Assembly: GCA_009692745.1 (NCBI GenBank)
Contig: SHYO01000008.1
Location: 1 to 45,712 of the forward strand
Direction of reading: 5' to 3'
DNA from: Chloroflexota bacterium
GTDB taxonomy: Bacteria; Chloroflexota; Anaerolineae; Epilineales; SHYO01
DNA length: 45,712 nt
Part shown: positions 1 to 6,655 of the stretch, piece by piece
Position numbering within the stretch: position 1 is the first letter of the stretch
How the letters are laid out: every line of letters starts with the position of its first letter
Made by a program: the position numbers and the translations under genes
Notes under the pieces: generated by a model
What the model saw: only the letters and a program-made list of their open reading frames with translations
What the model was told of the DNA's origin: nothing
The model's database searches: none

Positions 1-2
1 AA

Positions 3-141
3 GATTCTGCTGGCGAATTCAAAACACCTGTTTTTGGAGCCGAAAATTTTCGAAAATCGGAGTGGAGAACGTCACTACTAAGCGTAACCTCCGGCGAAAT
101 CCGGTACCCTATCTACGGAAAACGGGATTCGCCAGCAAAGT
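3..141 (-). mobile_element. 139-bp MITE, copy A
   Basis: This stretch is the exact reverse complement of 42944-43082, 139 of 139 bases by eye. Its ends form an imperfect terminal inverted repeat (GATTCTGCTGGCGAAT against ACTTTGCTGGCGAAT). It encodes no transposase, so it looks like a non-autonomous miniature element. The right flank is CTTGACAA. Only AA is visible on the left, because the window starts two bases before the element, but this fits an 8-bp target duplication like the one at copy B. The window edge may be an assembly break at this repeat. Confidence 0.85.
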
Positions 142-159
142 CTTGACAACAGGAGCCGG

Positions 160-417
160 TCAATAGTGGTAACGACACGCCAGAATACGAATCTTGTCTT
201 CCAACACCTGATAGACCAAGCGATGTTCGTCATCGATGCGCCGTGACCAGCAGCCGGCCAGCTCATGTTTGAGCGGTTCGGGCTTGCCAATGCTGTGAAA
301 GGGGTCGCGCTGCACGGCTTGAATCAGTTTCACGATGCGCAGTGCCGTCTTCCGGTCTTTCTCGATCCACCCTGCAAGGTCTTCAAACCCTGCCTGGTCA
401 AATTCCAAGCTTCTCAA
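160..417 (-). CDS. yoeB: YoeB/Txe-family toxin (ribosome-dependent mRNA endonuclease)
   Basis: The C-terminal half carries the YoeB signature: CWSRRIDDEHRLVYQV followed by a terminal CRYHY, which holds the family's catalytic Glu/Arg and terminal His-Tyr. YoeB toxins cut mRNA in the ribosomal A site and are neutralised by a co-encoded antitoxin. The ORF track starts at ATG 441 (93 aa). I prefer TTG at 417, giving 85 aa, close to the ~84 aa of E. coli YoeB. A GAGG sits six bases upstream and the alignment begins at RSLEFDQ. Either start overlaps the 3' end of the antitoxin gene, as is usual in these operons. The toxin looks intact and lies next to MITE copy A. Confidence 0.88.
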   Translation of the reverse strand: MRSLEFDQAGFEDLAGWIEKDRKTALRIVKLIQAVQRDPFHSIGKPEPLKHELAGCWSRRIDDEHRLVYQVLEDKIRILACRYHY

Positions 418-607
418 GAGCTTCCTCAAAGGGGATGCCATCCTGGCGCTGGATTGCCGCTAACAGGCGTTGCCTCATCGCGTCGCTTTGGAGCAAATAC
501 GCGGTTTCACGTTCGGATAGAATCTCCCGCCAGAGTTCAATCGGCACAATAACACTTTGCAGCTGGCCCTTTTCATCCGAGACATATTGTACTTGCGTTT
601 CGATCAT
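398..607 (-). CDS. Antitoxin of the YoeB-type module
   Basis: This 69-aa protein lies directly upstream of, and overlaps, the YoeB-like toxin, so antitoxin is the natural role. The N-terminus (VQYVSDEKGQLQSVIVPIELW) is a short beta-rich segment seen in small antitoxins paired with YoeB/RelE toxins. The C-terminus (IPFEEALEKLGI) is helical and probably wraps the toxin. It is not a canonical full-length YefM/Phd, so the family is left open. The ATG at 607 is preceded by AAGAGG. By analogy the pair should repress its own promoter, but I found no clear operator next to the start. Confidence 0.75.
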   Translation of the reverse strand: MIETQVQYVSDEKGQLQSVIVPIELWREILSERETAYLLQSDAMRQRLLAAIQRQDGIPFEEALEKLGI

Positions 608-730
608 AGCAAATCCTCTTCACCTGCTTTGTGCGTCTAACCGCCTCTGCTTCAGTGCGATACTCCGCATGATGACTACCCGCGCTGACAAGTGAGCATC
701 GCCTGAAGCGACCGGCGCCTAACTACTTCC

Positions 731-751
731 TATACGGAATACTTCCGTATA
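731..751. promoter_or_regulatory. Perfect 9-bp inverted repeat, operator or origin candidate
   Basis: TATACGGAA-TAC-TTCCGTATA has two perfect 9-bp arms around three bases. It lies 124 bp upstream of the antitoxin start on one side and some 850 bp upstream of the primase on the other. It could be the operator of the antitoxin operon or part of an origin. Nothing in the sequence decides between these. Confidence 0.4.
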
Positions 752-769
752 ATCAACCTATACGAGACG

Positions 770-1322
770 TTTTACGGAAATCGCCACATAGCTTTGGTTA
801 ATAATACTTCCATCGCGGTTTTGTTCAAAACTTTCTACCCATTTCCAACCAGTCATCTATCCGCTTTCCGTTTAGAGGTGGTTTGTCACTCGATAGGGAT
901 CCTATCTGTTCTACCCACTTTGAAACCTCTCTTTGCCTCCGGCATCTTCTTGGCATAATCGCTCTAGTCCGAAGGTATTCACTCCATTAGCGTAGGACAA
1001 TTCCGTAAAACCGTCAAATTTGAAGTTACCTCCAGTCTTCTGAGAAGGACATAAGCCAGGTTGCCCAATTGTAATCATCCCCGCCAAATGTTCAAGGCAG
1101 CCGAGACGGGGCAACCATGTGGAGAAAAATTCACGCAAAATTTACGGATAGCCCTTTCCCGGCCCAGGCTTAAACGGCCGCGAATAGCAGGACTTGTTCA
1201 ATAGTTGCACGGTTTTACGGGCAAAATAGCACGAAATCGCGTGCATTCTGCGCCAAAACATTACCAACTCTTCAAAATTAGAACATTTGATCTATCGTTG
1301 TTTACCGATAAAATTACCGTAA
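770..1322. repeat. Dispersed TTTTACGG motifs (iteron-like candidates)
   Basis: TTTTACGG or its complement occurs at 770-777, 1003-1010 (as CCGTAAAA) and 1213-1220. A shorter TTTACGG is at 1141-1147 and TTACCGTAA is at 1314-1322. Three exact 8-mers in about 550 bp is well above the chance expectation of about 0.02. The spacing is irregular, so these are not classical iterons, but they lie upstream of a primase/helicase gene and could bind a replication or control protein. Confidence 0.3.
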
Positions 1323-1368
1323 CACTATATACAGGAGGCGCCTATAGGCAAACAACACCATATGGAGT

Positions 1369-1563
1369 ATGACTCTAACCACAGTCCTACAATTGCATAC
1401 GGAGCGGGACCGGCCGGGGTGCGCCACACAAGATGTGGTCACCGAGGTGAGCACAGTGACCACCACGGCCAAAAGGACAGGCAAAGCACAGGTGACAGTA
1501 AAATCCGGCGGCAGAAATGCCGACGCGCCAGGGGGAAACTGGCGCGCCAGGAAAATACTGTAA
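1369..1563 (+). CDS. Possible small hypothetical protein upstream of the primase
   Basis: A 64-aa frame starts at ATG 1369 with GGAG very close upstream and ends 26 nt before the preferred primase start. The product is Thr-rich then basic (VTTTAKRTGKAQVTVKSGG) and belongs to no family I recognise. It overlaps the non-homologous N-terminal extension of the long 1362 ORF in another frame, so only one of the two can be coding. I think this one is slightly more likely, but neither may be real. Confidence 0.2.
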   Translation: MTLTTVLQLHTERDRPGCATQDVVTEVSTVTTTAKRTGKAQVTVKSGGRNADAPGGNWRARKIL

Positions 1564-1589
1564 ACCCCAAGACACATGAGGATGGTACA

Positions 1590-3980
1590 ATGATAACTGA
1601 TTCACTGAAATCTGTCAATCAACTGGCGCCCGATCACTATCGTATGCTGCACGCGGAGAGCGGTATAGACCCTGCGGTGATCCAGGAGCGCGGCTATCGC
1701 ACGGTGGTGGACGGCCGCGAGCTGGCGGCGCTGGGGCTGGCGCCGGCCCAGTGCCGCGTGCCCGGATTGCTGCTGCCCTTATACGCAGTCGACGGCAGCA
1801 GCCCGCTGGTGGTATACCGCCCGGACAACCCGCGGGTGGTGGAGGAGAAAAAGAGGAGGCTGCCGGACGGGACCTATCCCTGCAAAGTCATCAAGTATGA
1901 AGTGCCAAAGCAGGCCGGGGTGCGGCTGGACTGCCCGCCTCGCTGCCGCCCGCGGCTGGCCGACCCGCGCACCCCGCTGTGGATCACGGAGGGGCAGAAA
2001 AAGGCGGATAAGCTGGCGAGCGAAGGATTGTGCGCCGTCGCCTTGCTGGGGGTGTGGAACTTCAAGGGGCAGAACGACTTCGGCGGCACCACCTTCCTGG
2101 CCGATTGGGATTATATCGCCCTGCAGGGGCGCGAAGTCCGCATTGTATTTGATTCCGATGTGATGCAGAAACCCAGCGTGCGCCTGGCGCTGGAGCGGCT
2201 GAGCGAGCATCTGCGGCGCAAGGGGGCCAGCGTGGCCGCTGTGTACCTGCCGCCGGGGAGTGACGGGCGCAAGGTGGGAGTGGATGACTGGCTGGCCGCC
2301 GGGCATACTGCCGAGGCGCTAGGGGCGCTGGTCGAGGCGCCGCGCCGGCTGCCCCAGCCGCAGCAGCCCGCCCTGGAACTGCTGGACGCGCCGCCCGCAC
2401 ATCTGCGCCGGCCCCTGATGCTGATCGACGGCACGGCCTACGCCGCCGCCTGGCTGCACGTCAAGAAAACCATTACCGAGAAGCTGGACCGGGAGGGGCA
2501 TATTGTCCGGCTCGACCCACCCCAGGAGGAATACGCGCAGCAGCTTTTCGTGATGCGCAGCGATGGCGCTTTGACCGGCTGCCAGGCGGCGCAGGGAAGC
2601 CGCCCTGCCCCGTCGTCAGGCAGACCTGACCCCGCACTGGGTTTTGCGGTGGAACTGCCCGAGATCCCGCGCGATGAGAAATTGTGGTCGGCGGCGGGCG
2701 TGCGGGTTTACCGCGCGGGCAAACGCCCCGACCCGGCGGCGGTTTTCTGGCAGGTGGTGGATGTGATCAACACTTTCATCGACTTCGACCGCTCGCTGGG
2801 GGAGCAGCAGACGATGTGCGAGATGGTGGCCTGCTATGTCCTCAGCACCTGGTTCCTGGATGCCTTCAACGTGGTGGGCTTCCTGTGGCCCAACGGCGAG
2901 AGGGGCAGCGGCAAGAGCCACCTGCTGCTGCTGGTGGGGCAGTTAGCCTACCTGGGCGAGGTGATCCTGGCGGGCGGCTCCTTCCCCTCCCTCAGAGACC
3001 TGGCGGATTACGGCGCCACGCTGTGCTTCGACGACGCCGAGAGCCTCTCCAACGCCAAAACCGACCCCGACAAGCGTAACTTGCTGCTGGCGGGCAACCG
3101 GCGCGGCAGCACGGTGACGGTGAAGGAATTGGGGAGCGATAAGCAGTGGCATACGCGCTACGTGAACGCCTACTGCGCCCGCGCCTTCAGCGCCATCCAC
3201 CTGCCCGACCCAGTGCTGGGCAGCCGCACCATTGTGGTGCCGCTGGTGCGCACCACCGACCGGCGCAAGGCCAACGCCGATCCCTACGAACACAATCTCT
3301 GGCCCACCCCGCCGCGTAAGCTGCTGGACGATCTGTGGGCGCTGGGGCTGGCGAACCTGGCGGCCCTGCCGGCCTACGACGCCCAGGTGGGGCAGCGCTC
3401 CGCGCTGGCAGGACGCAACCTGGAACCCTGGCGCGCCCTGCTGGCGGTAGCGCTGTGGCTGGAGGAGCGCGGCGTGGCCGGGCTGTGGCAAAGGATGGAG
3501 GACCTGGCGGTGGCGTACCAGCAGGAGAAGCCCGGTTTGGAGACCGAAGACCTGACCGCCTCGGTGATCCGGGCGCTGTGCCAGTATGCCACTTCTACCA
3601 TTTCTACCATTTCTACCGTTTCTCCGGGTGATATACCCCACTGGAGGATGAAAACATCTGAAATTACAGAGTTAGTTAGAAAACTAGTAGAGGAGGAGGA
3701 TGGCAGCACAGAGTATATTAATGCTCGTAGGATTGGGCATAAACTGAGCGCGATGCGGTTCGAAAAACTATTTAGAGGTTCAGGAGAAGCAGGGAGAAAA
3801 TGGAAAATAACACTAAGAGACCTGGATAGGTGGGCTAAATCGTATGGCATTGAGTTTTTCCCACCCCCCTATATCCCTCCACAGAATGGTAGAAATGGTA
3901 GAAATGGTAGCAACTCCGCTCTACCCACGCTGGGAAACGAGCAGGGCGCCCCGCCCGACCGGGAGATTGTCATACTATGA
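1590..3980 (+). CDS. DUF3854 primase/helicase-like replication protein
   Basis: The track ORF starts at 1362, but recognisable homology begins at MITDSLKSVNQLAPDHYRML, so I start at ATG 1590 (796 aa). Residues ~10-200 match the DUF3854 (toprim-like) pattern: SGIDPAVIQERGY, then WITEGQKKADKLA (~130) and RIVFDSD (~183), the acidic residues expected of a toprim-type active site. A P-loop ATPase follows, with Walker A GERGSGKSH (~436-444) and Walker B CFDDAE (~478). Proteins of this build occur on plasmids and integrated elements and are thought to act in replication. Residues ~675-770 lie in a more AT-rich segment bounded by 9-bp microsatellites (STISTISTVS and NGRNGRNGS) and look like a winged-helix-type module. 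The gene overlaps the next by 4 nt. Confidence 0.8.
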   Translation: MITDSLKSVNQLAPDHYRMLHAESGIDPAVIQERGYRTVVDGRELAALGLAPAQCRVPGLLLPLYAVDGSSPLVVYRPDNPRVVEEKKRRLPDGTYPCKVIKYEVPKQAGVRLDCPPRCRPRLADPRTPLWITEGQKKADKLASEGLCAVALLGVWNFKGQNDFGGTTFLADWDYIALQGREVRIVFDSDVMQKPSVRLALERLSEHLRRKGASVAAVYLPPGSDGRKVGVDDWLAAGHTAEALGALVEAPRRLPQPQQPALELLDAPPAHLRRPLMLIDGTAYAAAWLHVKKTITEKLDREGHIVRLDPPQEEYAQQLFVMRSDGALTGCQAAQGSRPAPSSGRPDPALGFAVELPEIPRDEKLWSAAGVRVYRAGKRPDPAAVFWQVVDVINTFIDFDRSLGEQQTMCEMVACYVLSTWFLDAFNVVGFLWPNGERGSGKSHLLLLVGQLAYLGEVILAGGSFPSLRDLADYGATLCFDDAESLSNAKTDPDKRNLLLAGNRRGSTVTVKELGSDKQWHTRYVNAYCARAFSAIHLPDPVLGSRTIVVPLVRTTDRRKANADPYEHNLWPTPPRKLLDDLWALGLANLAALPAYDAQVGQRSALAGRNLEPWRALLAVALWLEERGVAGLWQRMEDLAVAYQQEKPGLETEDLTASVIRALCQYATSTISTISTVSPGDIPHWRMKTSEITELVRKLVEEEDGSTEYINARRIGHKLSAMRFEKLFRGSGEAGRKWKITLRDLDRWAKSYGIEFFPPPYIPPQNGRNGRNGSNSALPTLGNEQGAPPDREIVIL
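3593..3623 (+). repeat. 9-bp microsatellite, left arm of an inverted pair
   Basis: TTCTACCAT is repeated about three times in frame inside the primase gene, encoding STISTISTV. It is the reverse complement of the GGTAGAAAT repeats at 3884-3910. The two arms bracket a roughly 260-bp AT-rich coding segment. Confidence 0.8.
3884..3910 (+). repeat. 9-bp microsatellite, right arm of an inverted pair
   Basis: AATGGTAGA-type units are repeated three times, encoding NGRNGRNGS. Together with 3593-3623 they give more than 20 bp of inverted identity (GGTAGAAATGGTAGAAATGG). They lie near the 3' end of the primase gene. Confidence 0.8.
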
Positions 3981-4510
3981 CGGGTGCAGTGGCAGCCGTT
4001 GAAATGGATGCGCCGGCCCGCAGCGCAGCAGACCTGGTGGCCAGCCTGGCAGCGCGCCAGGTCAGCGTGCAGGCCGTGGACGGCCACCTGGTGCTGGAAT
4101 CGCCGCCAGGGGCGCTGACGCCGGAGCTGCGGCAGGAAGTCAGCGCGCACAAGGCGGACCTGCTGGCGCTGCTGCAAGCGGACGGCCATCGGGTAGGGGC
4201 GGACGGCCGTCCGCCCCTACCGCAGCGCGGGCGCTGGATTCTGGACCCGCGCCCTGATCTGCCCGACACCGACCTGTGGCGCCGCCTGCTGCCCCTGGCC
4301 TTCGACCTGGATGGCCACGATCCCGCCGGGCTGTTCGGCAGCCTGCACGGCCTGCGCTGCGGCGGCGCCCGGCTGCGGCGCGATGGCTCCCCCCCCGGCG
4401 GGCAGGTCTACCTGGTGGGCGGCGACTGGGGCGAGGCGTACGCGGAGCTGTATATCCGGTACATCGTGCGGCATACGGAGGTGTTGAGAGAGTTGTTGGG
4501 AATGTTGTGA
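3977..4510 (+). CDS. TubC N-terminal docking-domain-like protein
   Basis: This is a 177-aa protein whose ATGA start overlaps the primase stop by 4 nt, so translation is probably coupled. Residues ~17-67 (LVASLAARQVSVQAVDGHLVL...GALTPELRQEVSAHKADLLALLQ) match the TubC N-terminal docking-domain pattern, best known at the start of hybrid NRPS/PKS subunits. No synthetase is nearby. Here it most likely serves as a protein-protein adaptor for the primase. The C-terminal half (VYLVGGDWGEAYAELYIRYI) has no family I recognise. A 30-bp perfect palindrome lies inside the linker between the two halves and is read as HRVGADGRPPLPQRG. It looks like an in-frame repeat insertion. Confidence 0.7.
   Translation: MTGAVAAVEMDAPARSAADLVASLAARQVSVQAVDGHLVLESPPGALTPELRQEVSAHKADLLALLQADGHRVGADGRPPLPQRGRWILDPRPDLPDTDLWRRLLPLAFDLDGHDPAGLFGSLHGLRCGGARLRRDGSPPGGQVYLVGGDWGEAYAELYIRYIVRHTEVLRELLGML
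4192..4221. repeat. 30-bp perfect palindrome inside a coding region
   Basis: GGTAGGGGCGGACGG is followed directly by its exact reverse complement. GTAGGGGCG...CGCCCCTAC-type palindromes are, from general knowledge, abundant dispersed repeats in Chloroflexota genomes. This copy sits in frame in the linker of the TubC-like gene. It differs from the GTAGGTGCGG family found from 7.8 to 34.4 kb. Confidence 0.85.
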
Positions 4511-4544
4511 ATCTGATGAGCTGAAGGGGATGCAGCGGATTACT

Positions 4545-4605
4545 GTTTGCCAGGGGCAAACGACGGATAAGCGGATGGCTGTCGACCGGCTATCCGTTTA
4601 TCCGC
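4545..4605. terminator. Two hairpins after the TubC-like gene
   Basis: GTTTGCC-AGG-GGCAAAC (4545-4561) is a perfect 7-bp stem. It is followed by a longer imperfect stem, CGGATAAGCGGATGGC (4564-4579) against GCTATCCGTTTATCCGC (4589-4605). They lie between converging genes and could stop transcription from either side, but no T-run follows. The repeated GGATAA/CGGAT words could instead be protein-binding sites. Confidence 0.35.
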
Positions 4606-4699
4606 TTCCATCCGCTGGCGCCACCAAGATGAAAAATAGAAAATTTTGGTAACTTGTCCAACAGTCGAAAGGACAGCCATGTTGGACAATCGGGTTGGG

Positions 4700-5125
4700 T
4701 TAGTTGGGGGACATGTGCATCGCGACAAACTGCGCTGGGGTAAGAATTGGTATGCTTTCGTATACCTGAAGCCTTACCATATGGAAGTCTCCAGAGATAA
4801 TGCAATCCGCCTGGCCTGCCAATGCCAAAGCTGGGAATTTGTCATCATCAGGGTCCTCTGTCACTACATTAACGATTACCCCGGAAGCCTGGAAAATAGC
4901 ATTCTTTCGCAATCTATCTAGATAACTGGATATCTCTGCATCAGTGATTGGGTATCGTCTCCTGATACGGGGACGGCGTAGAACATCCTCAACTTCGCGG
5001 ACTATCTCCTCGGTGAGCAGGAGGGTATATCTACCTTCATCAATTTGTTTGAGTATTTGCCCAGGCTTTCCCTCTTTGACGAGTAGCGCTGACACGAGTA
5101 CGTTGGTGTCAACGACCAGCCTCAT
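4700..5125 (-). CDS. PIN-domain toxin (putative VapC-like RNase)
   Basis: The 141-aa product starts MRLVVDTNVLVSALL, the PIN-fold first strand with its metal-binding Asp and the following Asn. TEEIVREVEDVL supplies the next conserved acid. EDPDDDKFPALALAGQADCIISGDFHM carries the Asp pair of the Mg-dependent nuclease site. The length fits the COG1569-type PIN toxins. Such toxins cleave RNA and are held by a co-transcribed Phd/AbrB antitoxin. Its ATG overlaps the stop of the upstream antitoxin by 4 nt, so the pair is translationally coupled. Confidence 0.88.
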   Translation of the reverse strand: MRLVVDTNVLVSALLVKEGKPGQILKQIDEGRYTLLLTEEIVREVEDVLRRPRIRRRYPITDAEISSYLDRLRKNAIFQASGVIVNVVTEDPDDDKFPALALAGQADCIISGDFHMVRLQVYESIPILTPAQFVAMHMSPN

Positions 5126-5469
5126 TTATGCGCTCGCACTTCGCGAATTGCCTCGCTAATCTCTGCATTAGTCTCTTCCTCTGAAACATCAGGCATCCGG
5201 CTGTGGACATCCTCAAGAAAAGCACGCATGCTGGTATGTGCGCGCGCGCGCCTGGCGCTCTTTTCTATTTCCTCGGCGATCCCTGTAGGGAGGTCTTCAG
5301 GGGAAACCATTCGCTCGTAGTCAGCTATAGGGACAATAGCAACCACAGGAATGCCGTCCCGCTTGACAATCAAATGTTCGTCATCGAGGTACGCATGTTT
5401 GATGAGTTCACCAAACCGATTTTTTGCCTCTGTCGCGTTGACAATTCTCACAGTCGTTTTCTTTTTCAA
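5122..5469 (-). CDS. Phd/YefM-family antitoxin
   Basis: The N-terminus (VRIVNATEAKNRFGELIKHA...HLIVKRDGIPVVAIVPIADYERM) is the Phd/YefM DNA-binding fold, about residues 7-55. The acidic C-terminal tail (SEEETNAEISEAIREVRAHK) would bind the PIN toxin. The start is TTG at 5469 with AGAGGA upstream. At 115 aa it is longer than most Phd proteins owing to an Arg/Ala-rich middle. A repeat-containing site just upstream (5483-5512) is a plausible autoregulatory operator. The pair forms the right edge of the accessory island. Confidence 0.88.
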   Translation of the reverse strand: MKKKTTVRIVNATEAKNRFGELIKHAYLDDEHLIVKRDGIPVVAIVPIADYERMVSPEDLPTGIAEEIEKSARRARAHTSMRAFLEDVHSRMPDVSEEETNAEISEAIREVRAHK

Positions 5470-5482
5470 TGCAAATATCCTC

Positions 5483-5512
5483 TCTGGCCATCATTAGCTA
5501 TCATTAGCCAGA
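5483..5512. promoter_or_regulatory. Candidate operator of the Phd/PIN operon
   Basis: TCTGGC...GCCAGA is an inverted repeat enclosing two direct copies of ATCATTAGC exactly 10 bp apart (5490-5498 and 5500-5508). It lies 14-43 bp upstream of the antitoxin start. One-turn spacing fits binding of an antitoxin dimer or tetramer. Confidence 0.45.
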
Positions 5513-5581
5513 AGCGTACATCAGAAAAAGGAGAAAGTCAATAGAGCCGGAGGCCGCGTGAGAAAAAGACGGCGGCAGCCC

Positions 5582-6607
5582 CTACGGCACCAGCAGCACC
5601 TTAGCCACGTCCCCCGGCGCATCCACCAGGCGGTCGAACCATTTGCCGCCATCCGCCAAAGGCGCTTCCACAATCCAGGGATCGAGGCGCATGGTTCCCT
5701 GCTCCAGGCGGTGCAGCGCCTCAGCAAAATTGGCGGGCGAATAAGCGAAGGAGCCGCGCACGGTAATCTCGCGCCGGATAATCTCCGCCGCCGGCATAGC
5801 GCTGGTCTCCTCATGCAGCCCCGTCAGAATCACCGTACCGGCCGAACGGGTAGCGGCCACAGATTGCGCCCGGGTAACGGCAGCGCCCACGGCATCCACC
5901 GCCACCGGCACACCCAGGCCCCCGGTCGCCTCTTTGACATATTTCACCACATCCACCGAGCGCGGGTTCAGCGCCTTGCCTCCCAGGGCGGCGCCCATAG
6001 CCAGGCGCTCGGCATCCAGGTCTGAGATAAACACCCGGCTGGCCCCTTGGGCTTTTAAGACCTGTAAAGCCAACAAGCCGATGGGACCGGCCCCCACCAC
6101 CAGGGCGCTCTCCCCGTCCAATTTGCCGGCCATCTCGCCAATGCGCACCCCCACCGCCACCGGCTCGGTCATGGCGCCGGTGCGCAGTGACATCCCGGCA
6201 GGCAGCCTGCTCACTACTTCCGCCGGTACGGTCACATATTCTGCATAGGCGCCCGGCCGGGCCGCCCCGATCAGCTTGCGGGAATAGCACAACTGATTTA
6301 AGCCATTGCGACAATAGACGCACGTGCCGCAATAGGTTAAAGGATTGACCGTCACCATCTGACCTGCAGTCAGGGAGGGATTACGACTCTCAACTTCGGG
6401 CCCCAGCGCCACAATCTCGCCCGAAAACTCATGTCCCATCACTAAAGGCGGTACGCGTAACGCGTTATGTCCCAGGTATCCGCTCAGCTCCGAACCGCAG
6501 ATCCCTACATAGGCAACTTTTATCAAAACCTCTCCCGGCCCTACAGATGGCTCAGGCTTTTCGCGCATCGCCATCTCTCGCGCCCCTTCCCAGACCAACG
6601 CTCTCAT
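5582..6607 (-). CDS. Zinc-dependent medium-chain dehydrogenase (sorbitol/threonine DH type)
   Basis: This is a full-length 341-aa MDR enzyme. It has the catalytic-zinc residues C37 and H59-E60 (GICGSE, GHE), the structural-zinc cysteines C93, C96, C99 and C107 (CGTCVYCRNGLNQLC), and a Rossmann nucleotide motif VVGAGPIGLL (~170-179). Such enzymes oxidise secondary alcohols of polyols, threonine or sugar acids with NAD(P)+. AAGGAG precedes ATG 6607. It is the last gene of the minus-strand cluster, 48 bp after the enolase-superfamily dehydratase, which suggests it works on the same hydroxy-acid pathway. The substrate is unknown. Confidence 0.88.
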   Translation of the reverse strand: MRALVWEGAREMAMREKPEPSVGPGEVLIKVAYVGICGSELSGYLGHNALRVPPLVMGHEFSGEIVALGPEVESRNPSLTAGQMVTVNPLTYCGTCVYCRNGLNQLCYSRKLIGAARPGAYAEYVTVPAEVVSRLPAGMSLRTGAMTEPVAVGVRIGEMAGKLDGESALVVGAGPIGLLALQVLKAQGASRVFISDLDAERLAMGAALGGKALNPRSVDVVKYVKEATGGLGVPVAVDAVGAAVTRAQSVAATRSAGTVILTGLHEETSAMPAAEIIRREITVRGSFAYSPANFAEALHRLEQGTMRLDPWIVEAPLADGGKWFDRLVDAPGDVAKVLLVP

Positions 6608-6655
6608 CGCTTGCTCCTTGCTTAATACAGCTTGGTTCTCAACCGGTATTATTAC

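Larger units (their letters stand above)
608..1361. other. Gene-poor AT-rich gap of the accessory island
   Basis: No convincing gene is present. The 75-aa minus ORF (911-1138) has no recognisable family and no good ribosome site. The gap holds a palindrome at 731-751 and repeated TTTTACGG-type motifs, both listed separately. Its composition is clearly more AT-rich than the primase gene that follows. As the upstream region of a primase-like gene, it could contain an origin or a control region. Confidence 0.5.

Noticed and set aside
911-1138. 75-aa minus-strand ORF
   Set aside because: No family resemblance, no ribosome site, and it spans the TTTTACGG motifs of the AT-rich gap.
1362-1589. N-terminal 76 residues of the 872-aa primase ORF
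   Set aside because: The segment has the look of out-of-frame translation, and DUF3854-like sequence starts only after ATG 1590.
4140-4559. 139-aa minus-strand ORF opposite the TubC-like gene
   Set aside because: Low-complexity Arg/Pro/Ala product typical of antisense reading in GC-rich DNA.
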